Shown here in pieces: positions 1 through 4,963 of a stretch of 7,969 nucleotides of DNA. The DNA is taken from contig JAURMS010000225.1 of NCBI GenBank assembly GCA_030830595.1, forward strand, positions 1-7,969, in the 5' to 3' direction. Each line of letters begins with the position of its first letter. Position 1 is the stretch's first letter. The notes beneath the pieces are model-generated. The model was given only the letters and a program-made list of their open reading frames with translations, was not told where the DNA came from and ran no database searches. The DNA comes from Gammaproteobacteria bacterium (GTDB lineage Bacteria > Pseudomonadota > Gammaproteobacteria > Steroidobacterales > Steroidobacteraceae). A program made the translations under genes and the position numbers.

Positions 1-576
1 ACCGTCACTGTCGTGCAGAACGCCTCTTCGGCGACCATCTCGGGCCTCGAGGCTGAACTGGTGGCTATCCCGGTGGACGGCCTGACGCTGAACGCCTCCC
101 TGGGCCTGCTGGACGCCAAGTACGACAGGTGGGTCATCCCGGATCTCGCCGGCAATGCCGTCGACAAGTCGGGGCTCGACCTGCGGCGTGCGCCTGAGGT
201 CACCATGCAGTTCGGCGCCACCTACGAGATGGCGCTCGGCAACGGTTATCTGGTGCTCAACAGCACCTACAACTGGCGTGACGATTACTGGGTGATCGGC
301 AACTCCAGCAACACCCAGCCGGGCAACCCGGGCTTCAACCCGTCCTACGGCATCCTGGACGCTTCGGTCTCCTATGAGACCGACAACTGGCGCGTGTCGC
401 TGTACGGTAAGAACCTCGCGGATGAGCACTACTGGCTGCACGTTCTGGATGTGGGTGCGAGTTATGCGGCCACCTCGGCTACGGACCCCTCGCCGGTCTA
501 CATCCCCGGCCTGTGGACCTTCGGCACGCTCAGCCCGCCGCGCACCTTCGGCCTGGAAGTCGACTTCAAGTTCTGA
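1..576 (+). CDS. TonB-dependent receptor, C-terminal fragment (5' end outside window)
   Basis: This is the last 191 codons of an outer-membrane TonB-dependent receptor; the reading frame is open from base 1 and ends at TGA 574-576. The visible part is the C-terminal half of the beta-barrel: alternating polar/aromatic strands, a SGLEAEL strand near the start (the 'G-x-E-x-E' strand common in these barrels), a strand containing RVSLYGKNLADEHYW, and a final strand ending in FGLEVDFKF. The 'KNL-DEHYW' segment and the terminal phenylalanine, which the BAM complex recognises for barrel assembly, are typical of the family. The plug domain, TonB box and signal peptide lie outside the window, so the substrate cannot be inferred from this piece. 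The GTG at 13 is internal and not a real start. The gene is followed 21 bases later by a strong terminator, so it is probably the last gene of its own transcript. Confidence 0.9.
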   Translation, partial: TVTVVQNASSATISGLEAELVAIPVDGLTLNASLGLLDAKYDRWVIPDLAGNAVDKSGLDLRRAPEVTMQFGATYEMALGNGYLVLNSTYNWRDDYWVIGNSSNTQPGNPGFNPSYGILDASVSYETDNWRVSLYGKNLADEHYWLHVLDVGASYAATSATDPSPVYIPGLWTFGTLSPPRTFGLEVDFKF

Positions 577-597
577 GCTGGAAAGGCCTGTGATCAG

Positions 598-632
598 GGG
601 CCGCGGGTGGTTAGCCCGCGGCCCTTTCTTTT
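598..632 (+). terminator. Rho-independent terminator after the TonB receptor
   Basis: A perfect 10-bp stem (GGGCCGCGGG at 598-607 with CCCGCGGCCC at 615-624) closes a 7-base loop (TGGTTAG) and is followed at once by TTTCTTTT (625-632). This is a textbook intrinsic terminator on the plus strand. It lies 22 bases after the receptor stop codon, and its T-tract directly touches the GGAG ribosome-binding site of the next gene. Confidence 0.88.
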
Positions 633-636
633 GGAG
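633..636 (+). promoter_or_regulatory. Shine-Dalgarno for the Dabb-domain gene
   Basis: GGAG lies 6 bases before ATG 643 and fixes that start. The in-frame GTG at 607 sits inside the terminator stem, and the residues it would add do not resemble the Dabb family. Confidence 0.7.
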
Positions 637-642
637 AACCTC

Positions 643-936
643 ATGCGCGTGAATCACCTGGTGATCATCAAGTTCAAGGAAGGCGTCGCCGAGACTCGCA
701 TCGCAACCCACCTGGCGGCGCTTGCCAGCCTGCGGACCAAGATGCCGGAACTGATCGTGGACCTGACGCTGGGTCGTAATTTCACGGACCGCGCCGAGGG
801 CTACACGCATGCCGTAACCGTGACCCTTTCAAGCAAGGAAGCGCTGCCTGCTTACCTGCAGCACCCCGAGCACCAGGCCGTGGCAGCGGGCCTGCGAGAG
901 GACGCCGAGTACCTGGTACTGGACTACGAGTTCTGA
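643..936 (+). CDS. Dabb-family (stress-responsive alpha/beta-barrel) protein
   Basis: A 97-residue protein that fits the Dabb family (dimeric alpha+beta barrel, ferredoxin-like fold). It starts with the typical strand MRVNHLVIIKFKEG. A helix follows (about residues 16-34), then a strand containing DLTLGRN, the conserved region GYTHAVTVTLSSKEALPAYL (53-72) and the family's 'HP-H' motif HPEHQAV (74-80). The end, YLVLDYEF, is also typical. The length matches single-domain Dabb proteins, which are cytoplasmic and usually dimeric. Most have no proven function, though some act as small cyclases or sit in aromatic and polyketide catabolic clusters. I therefore give no specific activity. There is no signal peptide or cysteine motif. 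The start ATG is supported by GGAG 6 bases upstream. The 3' end overlaps the convergent coxE-like gene by 13 bases. Expression must come from read-through of the 598-632 hairpin or from a promoter inside the receptor gene. Confidence 0.85.
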   Translation: MRVNHLVIIKFKEGVAETRIATHLAALASLRTKMPELIVDLTLGRNFTDRAEGYTHAVTVTLSSKEALPAYLQHPEHQAVAAGLREDAEYLVLDYEF

Positions 937-2075
937 CGGCCCGCGAGCAGACGCCCCAGCGACAGTAGCGAATCCACGTTGTGCGCAGCCTGCCGCAGGG
1001 AGGCATGCCGTTCAATCACGGCAGCGCCTGCGGCCAGCGGCTGGTAGGTGGCGCTGCGCAGCAGTGGATTCAACCAGACCAACTGGTGGGCCAGGCGCCC
1101 GAGGCGGGCGAGTTCCGCTTCCAGCACATCCACAGGCCCACGCTCGAGCCCGTCGGACAAGAGCAGGACCCAGGCCCCTCGCGACATCACCCGTCGGGCC
1201 CAGTGCCGGTTGAACTCGGCCAGACAGTCGCCAAGGCGCGTACCCCCCTCCCAGTCGCCGACCAGGCTCGTCACCCCGGCCAGCGCCAGGTCGGGGTCGC
1301 TGGCACTCAGGACGCGGGTGATCCGCGTCAGGCGGGTGGCAAACGTAAAGGCCTCCAGCCCCCCGGAACGACGCCGCAAGGCATGGGCAAAGTGCAAAAA
1401 CATCCTCGAATAGGCGGCCATCGAGCCCGAAACGTCCATGATCAGCACCCAATCCCGAGGCTTTTCGATCAGGCGCCGATGTCGCGGCACGAACTCCTTG
1501 CCGGTGCTGGAGGCGCGCAGCATGGCCCTGAGATCCAAGCGGCGGCCTGTTCGCTCAGGCTGGTAACGGCGAGTCAGGCGGGTGGCATCGTCGGGGAACG
1601 CCTGCCGCAGCAGGTCCCTCGCCGCCTCAAGTTCGGCGGCGCTCATCTGCTCGAAGTCCTTGCGCCGCAGCAGTTCGGTGTCGGAGGCCGTCCCGCTGGC
1701 ATCATGCTGCTCGAGCTCGCGGCGTTCGAGCCGGCGGACGGTGCCCACCGCGAGCAGCGCCTGGGCGAGGCGCTTCATGGCCGGCGAAGGCCCGGCCAGC
1801 GGCGAGCGCGGCAGGAGCGGGCGGGTATCCCTGGGCAGGTTCAGTTCGGCTGGAAACAGCGCGTCGAACAATGCGTCGAACAACTCGAAATCGCCGGGGT
1901 CGTGGACGAGGCTGCAGCGCAAGGCGGCATGGACGTCGCTACGGCGAGTCAGCTCACAGGCACCCAGGGCGCGGGTAGCCAGGAGCAGCGAATCGGTGCC
2001 CAGTTTCACCCCGCCGGCACGCAGCGCCGTGGCCAATCGGGGCAGGCTGCGCAGGTCGATACCGGTGACGGACAC
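924..2075 (-). CDS. coxE: CoxE-like VWA-domain protein
   Basis: A 383-residue cytoplasmic protein of the CoxE/VWA family. The N-terminal helical part carries the family pattern of a roughly 50-residue block such as LRAGGVKLGTDSLLLATRAL (19-38), followed by a DFELFDALFDALF stretch (62-74). The C-terminal von Willebrand A domain has an intact metal-ion-dependent adhesion site: DVSGS at 214-218 (Asp214, Ser216, Ser218), the threonine of GGT (Thr279), and Asp308 in LLLSDGLERG. In carboxydotrophs CoxE works with the AAA+ protein CoxD in maturing the Mo active site; the same pairing is seen here, with the ATPase gene 2 bases upstream. The chosen start is GTG at 2075, just after the ATPase stop (TGAACGTG). 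No clear Shine-Dalgarno is present, so translation is probably coupled. It is the last gene of the minus-strand operon and overlaps the convergent Dabb gene by 13 bases. The family call is firm; its role with this particular enzyme is inferred. Confidence 0.88.
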   Translation of the reverse strand: MSVTGIDLRSLPRLATALRAGGVKLGTDSLLLATRALGACELTRRSDVHAALRCSLVHDPGDFELFDALFDALFPAELNLPRDTRPLLPRSPLAGPSPAMKRLAQALLAVGTVRRLERRELEQHDASGTASDTELLRRKDFEQMSAAELEAARDLLRQAFPDDATRLTRRYQPERTGRRLDLRAMLRASSTGKEFVPRHRRLIEKPRDWVLIMDVSGSMAAYSRMFLHFAHALRRRSGGLEAFTFATRLTRITRVLSASDPDLALAGVTSLVGDWEGGTRLGDCLAEFNRHWARRVMSRGAWVLLLSDGLERGPVDVLEAELARLGRLAHQLVWLNPLLRSATYQPLAAGAAVIERHASLRQAAHNVDSLLSLGRLLAGRQNS

Positions 2076-2077
2076 GT

Positions 2078-2983
2078 TCAGCGACCGGGCGCAGCGTGCT
2101 CGGTGGCCAGCGCCTCGCGCACCGAGCCGAGGTCTTCCTCGTACTTGAGCAGCACGCCAAGCGTCTCGTCGATCACCTCGTCGGTGAGGACGTGGGTTCC
2201 AAGGGCTACGACCGCGCGTGCCCAGTCGATGCTCTCGGCCACACCCGGCGCCTTATACAGCTTGCGCTGACGCAGCTTCTGCACGAATTGGACGATGGAG
2301 GCCGCCAGCGCCTCACCCGCCTCCGGGGCACGGGACTTCAGGATCGCCAGTTCGCGGGCCGCATCCGGATACTCCAACCAGTGATACAGGCAGCGGCGCT
2401 TCAGGGCGTCGTGGATTTCTCGGGTGCGATTGGAAGTGAGGATGACGATGGGCGGAGTGGCCGCCCTCACCACGCCGAGTTCCGGCACCGTCACCTGATA
2501 ATCGGAGAGAAGCTCCAGCAGGAAAGCCTCGAAAGGCTCGTCCGCGCGATCGATCTCGTCGATCAGCAGCACCGGCGGGCCCTCTGGGTGGGGTTCCAGC
2601 GCCCGCAGCAGCGGGCGGCGCAGCAGGAAACGGGGATCGAAGAGGCTGCGGGTGAGTGCAGCCTTGGAGCCCGCCTCGCCGGAAGCCTCGGCCAGGCGCA
2701 GCTCTAGGATCTGGCGCAGGTAGTCCCACTCGTAGACCGCCGAGGCCACGTCCAGGCCCTCGTAACACTGCAGGCGGATCAGCTCACGGCCAAGTGAAGC
2801 CGCCAATGCGCGGGCCACTTCCGTCTTGCCCACGCCGGCCTCGCCCTCCAGCAACAGCGGTCGCTGCAGGGCAAGCGCGAGATGGACCACCACGCCGAGG
2901 CGCCGGTCGGCCAGGTAACCCTGCCCTGCCAGGTGTGCAAGCGTGTCGTCGACGGATGGCGGCGCGGCGACGCTGCCTGGCAT
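2078..2983 (-). CDS. coxD: MoxR/CoxD-type AAA+ ATPase
   Basis: A 301-residue MoxR-class AAA+ ATPase. Visible motifs are Walker A GEAGVGKT (47-54), Walker B VLLIDE (138-143), the sensor-1 segment LTSN (182-185), and an ALKRRC segment (193-198) holding the likely arginine finger (Arg196/Arg197). The 'F-aFLLELLSDYQVTVPELG' stretch after Walker B is characteristic of MoxR proteins, and HDALKRRCLYHWLEYP matches the CoxD-like branch. MoxR ATPases act with VWA partners as chaperone pairs, and the VWA gene follows directly. CoxD of CO dehydrogenase clusters is known to be needed for sulfuration and metal loading of the Mo site. The ATG at 2983 is chosen over the TTG at 2986, since it gives the classic TGATG overlap with the coxM stop and so translational coupling. 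Naming it coxD rests on family and neighbours. With a form II enzyme it may perform only the sulfuration or folding part of the task. Confidence 0.9.
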   Translation of the reverse strand: MPGSVAAPPSVDDTLAHLAGQGYLADRRLGVVVHLALALQRPLLLEGEAGVGKTEVARALAASLGRELIRLQCYEGLDVASAVYEWDYLRQILELRLAEASGEAGSKAALTRSLFDPRFLLRRPLLRALEPHPEGPPVLLIDEIDRADEPFEAFLLELLSDYQVTVPELGVVRAATPPIVILTSNRTREIHDALKRRCLYHWLEYPDAARELAILKSRAPEAGEALAASIVQFVQKLRQRKLYKAPGVAESIDWARAVVALGTHVLTDEVIDETLGVLLKYEEDLGSVREALATEHAAPGR

Positions 2984-3774
2984 CAACGCGCGAGTGCGGC
3001 CGCAACCGCGCGGCGTGCCATGACCGGGACCAGGCTGGCGCGATATTCAGCCGAACCGTGCAGGTCCTGGTTGTAGCCATCCCCGGAGACGCCGAGGCCC
3101 TCGAGCGACTCGACGGCGAAGGCCTTCTGCAGGGCGGCCTCGAAAGCGGTGAGTCGGAAGGCGCAGGCCGCCGCGCCGGTGACGGCCACCCGCACGCCGG
3201 TCGCCGTCTCGGCCACGAACACCCCCACCATGGCATAGCGGGAGGCCGGACTCGGGAACTTCACATAGGCGGCGCGCCTGGCCACCGGGAACTTCACGCG
3301 AACGATCAACTCTCCCGGTTCGAGCGCGGTGGAGAACATGCCGGTGATGAACTCGTCCCCGGCAATCTCGCGCCGATCGGTGACCACAGTGCCACCGAGG
3401 CCGAGCAGGGCGCCCGGGTAGTCCGCAGCGGGATCGTTGGTGGCGAGCGACCCGCCGAGGGTCCCCCGGTTACGGACCAGCGGATCGCCGATGCCACCGG
3501 CGAGTGCGGCCAGCGCCGGAATCAGGCGCCGGACCTCGGCCGAGGCCGCCACCTCGGCATGGCGGGTCATGGCGCCGATGACCACGGCGGCGGAGTCAGC
3601 CTGGATACCCACCAGGTCCGGCAGCCCGGACAGGTCGATCAGCTTTTCCGGGCTGGTCAGGCGCAACTTCATGGAGGGCAGCAGGGTCATGCCGCCGGCC
3701 AGGTAGTTGCCCGTGGCGCTCTCGCCCACCGCAGCAGCCAGGTCACGAGGACGGAGGTATTCAAACGGGTGCAT
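2983..3774 (-). CDS. coxM: FAD-binding medium subunit of a Mo hydroxylase (CoxM-like)
   Basis: A 263-residue flavoprotein subunit of the xanthine oxidase family. It starts with the usual MHPFEYLRPRDLAAAV. It carries both FAD-contact motifs, AGGMT (26-30, in place of the common AGGHS/AGGQS) and TLGGS (105-109, within RNRGTLGGSLATNDPAADYP). The C-terminal CO-dehydrogenase flavoprotein domain (about 165-263) ends with the family pattern HGSAEYRASLVPVMARRAV. In the assembled enzyme it accepts electrons from the [2Fe-2S] clusters of the small subunit and passes them to the acceptor, in CO dehydrogenase the quinone pool. The ATG at 3774 has an excellent AGGAGG 7 bases upstream, which overlaps the coxS stop codon. 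The stop overlaps the ATPase start by one base. Its length is slightly below that of carboxydotroph CoxM, but no motif is missing. Confidence 0.93.
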   Translation of the reverse strand: MHPFEYLRPRDLAAAVGESATGNYLAGGMTLLPSMKLRLTSPEKLIDLSGLPDLVGIQADSAAVVIGAMTRHAEVAASAEVRRLIPALAALAGGIGDPLVRNRGTLGGSLATNDPAADYPGALLGLGGTVVTDRREIAGDEFITGMFSTALEPGELIVRVKFPVARRAAYVKFPSPASRYAMVGVFVAETATGVRVAVTGAAACAFRLTAFEAALQKAFAVESLEGLGVSGDGYNQDLHGSAEYRASLVPVMARRAVAAALAR

Positions 3775-3781
3775 GGTCTGG

Positions 3782-3787
3782 CCTCCT
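3782..3787 (-). promoter_or_regulatory. Shine-Dalgarno of coxM overlapping the coxS stop
   Basis: On the minus strand, AGGAGG begins with the last base of the coxS TGA and lies 7 bases before the coxM ATG. A ribosome ending coxS sits on the coxM initiation site, so the two subunits are likely made in a coupled ratio. Confidence 0.75.
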
Positions 3788-4272
3788 CAGGCTGCTGCCG
3801 AGTCGCCGCGCATCTTTGCGGCGGCCGTCGAGACCGCCCGCACGATGTTCTGGTAGCCGGTGCAGCGGCAGATATTGCCCTCCAGGCCGTGGCGGATCTC
3901 AGCCTCGGTGGGGTTCGGATTGCGCTGTAACAAGTCGACCGCAGACATGATCATGCCCGGTGTACAGAAGCCACACTGCAGGCCATGGCACGCGCGGAAG
4001 GCCTCCTGCATGGGGTGCAGGGTATTGCCCTGGGCGAGGCCCTCGATGGTCACCACGCTGGATCCCTCGGCCTGGACCGCCAACATGGTGCAGCTTTTGA
4101 CGGCCCGACCATCGACGTGCACCACACAGGCACCACATTGGCTGGTATCGCAACCCACGTGGGTGCCAGTCAGCTTCAATTGTTGCCTCAGCAGTTCCAC
4201 CAGCAGGGTGCGCGGGTCGACCGCGGCACTGACCGCCTTGCCATTCACCTGGAGTGATACGTCCACCGTCAT
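3787..4272 (-). CDS. coxS: [2Fe-2S] small subunit of a Mo hydroxylase (CoxS-like)
   Basis: A 161-residue iron-sulfur subunit with the two domains of the family. The N-terminal plant-type ferredoxin domain binds one [2Fe-2S] cluster through Cys41, Cys46, Cys49 and Cys61 (CDTSQCGAC ... KSC). The C-terminal four-helix domain binds the second through Cys100, Cys103, Cys135 and Cys137 (QCGFCTPG ... NICRCTGY). All eight ligands are present, so the electron path from the Mo site to FAD is complete. The start is ATG 4272 (MTVDVSLQVNG), because AGGAGG lies 8 bases upstream and the protein then has the standard length. The frame could be extended to 4338, but this would add an Arg-rich 22-residue piece overlapping coxG that is not family-like. 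It lies 41 bases after coxG and 12 bases before coxM in the same operon. Cytoplasmic; no signal peptide. Confidence 0.95.
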   Translation of the reverse strand: MTVDVSLQVNGKAVSAAVDPRTLLVELLRQQLKLTGTHVGCDTSQCGACVVHVDGRAVKSCTMLAVQAEGSSVVTIEGLAQGNTLHPMQEAFRACHGLQCGFCTPGMIMSAVDLLQRNPNPTEAEIRHGLEGNICRCTGYQNIVRAVSTAAAKMRGDSAAA

Positions 4273-4280
4273 GCTCACGA

Positions 4281-4286
4281 CCTCCT
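4281..4286 (-). promoter_or_regulatory. Shine-Dalgarno deciding the coxS start
   Basis: Minus-strand AGGAGG lies 8 bases before ATG 4272 in the short gap after coxG. It supports the shorter, family-length start for coxS over the extended frame. Confidence 0.75.
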
Positions 4287-4313
4287 CATGCCGCCGCCGT
4301 ACCGGGGCCCGGC

Positions 4314-4886
4314 TCAGGCGAGCCCTTTCATCAGCCACAACACTAGCAGGACTGCCCCTCCGATGCCCACCCAGCGCAGCCAGCGACCCCCGGAACCGGG
4401 CGCGTCCTCGCCCCCTGCCTGAGTGGGCGCTGCCGGCACGGCCACCGCCCCCGCGTCCACCTGCCGGGCGAAGGCTTCGAAGAACTGATCGGCCAGCTGC
4501 CGCGTTGCCCCCTCGACCAGGCGCGAGCCAAGCTGAGCCAGCTTCCCGCCCAACTGCATGGTGGCGCTGTAGCGCAGCAGGGTGCCGCCCTCCTCCTCGA
4601 CGAGTTGCACCTTGGCAGAGCCCTTGCCGAAGCCGACCGCCGCCTTGCCCTCCCCGCTCAGCGTGTATCCCGACGGGGGATCCATGTCCGAGAGGGTCAA
4701 CCGGGTGCCGAAGGCGGCCTTGACCGGTCCGAGCTGGGCCTGAATCCGTCCCTCGATCTCGGTGTCGCTCAGGCGGGTCAGCTCCTGGCAGCCGGGAATG
4801 CAGCCCTTCAGGATGTCGACATCGTTCAGTGCGGCCCAGACGGCCTCACGGGGGGCGCCGATGCGGTATTCGCCTTCGATGGCCAT
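4314..4886 (-). CDS. coxG: CoxG-like SRPBCC protein with C-terminal membrane anchor
   Basis: A 190-residue protein of the CoxG (carbon monoxide dehydrogenase subunit G) group. Residues 1-130 form the SRPBCC/START-like fold; the opening MAIEGEYRIGAPREAVWAAL, the block ILKGCIPGCQEL (25-36) and GKLAQLGSRLVEGATRQLADQFF (114-136, with the conserved lipid/ligand-cavity helix) are strongly CoxG-like. A flexible Ala/Pro/Gly linker (about 135-167) leads to a single hydrophobic helix at 169-186 (WLRWVGIGGAVLLVLWLM) followed by KGLA. It is thus a tail-anchored, cytoplasm-facing protein. CoxG is known to help attach CO dehydrogenase to the inner membrane, and CoxG homologues have been linked to quinone binding. 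Here it would connect the hydroxylase to the respiratory chain (inference). AGGAGG lies 6 bases before ATG 4886. It is the first gene of the minus-strand operon and is divergent from coxL. Confidence 0.92.
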   Translation of the reverse strand: MAIEGEYRIGAPREAVWAALNDVDILKGCIPGCQELTRLSDTEIEGRIQAQLGPVKAAFGTRLTLSDMDPPSGYTLSGEGKAAVGFGKGSAKVQLVEEEGGTLLRYSATMQLGGKLAQLGSRLVEGATRQLADQFFEAFARQVDAGAVAVPAAPTQAGGEDAPGSGGRWLRWVGIGGAVLLVLWLMKGLA

Positions 4887-4963
4887 GGGACCCCTCCTGG
4901 AGCCAGTTGCGGACGACCGATGGTACTATGACGGAGTCTTAAAGTTCGACCCAGGGAGCCAGC
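4887..4963. promoter_or_regulatory. Divergent promoter region between coxG and coxL
   Basis: This 77-base gap separates the two divergent start codons and must hold the control signals of both transcripts unless coxL is reached from elsewhere. At its ends lie AGGAGG for coxG (minus strand, 4893-4898) and AGGGAG for coxL (4953-4958, 5 bases before ATG). On the plus strand TGGTACTAT (4921-4929) resembles an extended -10 element (TGn + TACTAT), without a good -35 at the right distance. I see no equally good minus-strand promoter. The 8-mer GGAGCCAG occurs twice as a direct repeat (4899-4906 and 4955-4962), just inside the two start sites. An activator binding site is possible but not recognisable. 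Confidence 0.5.
4921..4929 (+). promoter_or_regulatory. Candidate extended -10 element for coxL
   Basis: TGGTACTAT matches the TGnTATAAT form with four of six -10 bases and the TG extension. A transcript would begin near 4936 and have a leader of about 28 bases. The -35 region is poor, which would fit a promoter that needs an activator. This is a weak pattern match only. Confidence 0.3.

Noticed and set aside
607..642. Earlier GTG start for the Dabb protein at 607
   Set aside because: The codon sits in the terminator stem, and the added residues are not family-like. GGAG is correctly placed for ATG 643.
981..2270. 429-codon plus-strand open frame opposite the coxE-like gene
   Set aside because: The product is Gln/Gly/Arg-rich with no family pattern, and the opposite strand encodes a VWA protein with an intact MIDAS. 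It is a GC-driven shadow frame.
2984..2986. TTG start at 2986 for the MoxR-like ATPase
   Set aside because: The adjacent ATG at 2983 forms a normal TGATG junction with the coxM stop, and ATG is preferred over TTG.
2656..3930. 424-codon plus-strand open frame opposite the ATPase and coxM genes
   Set aside because: It crosses the ends of three well-supported minus-strand genes, has low-complexity Arg/Gly/Ala composition and shows no domain.
4273..4338. Extended N-terminus for the CoxS-like subunit from 4338
   Set aside because: It overlaps coxG and adds an Arg-rich stretch. ATG 4272 has a strong AGGAGG and gives the standard family length.
4907..4929. TTGCGG (4907-4912) as the -35 partner of TACTAT (4924-4929)
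   Set aside because: The spacer is only 11 bases, too short for a sigma-70 promoter.
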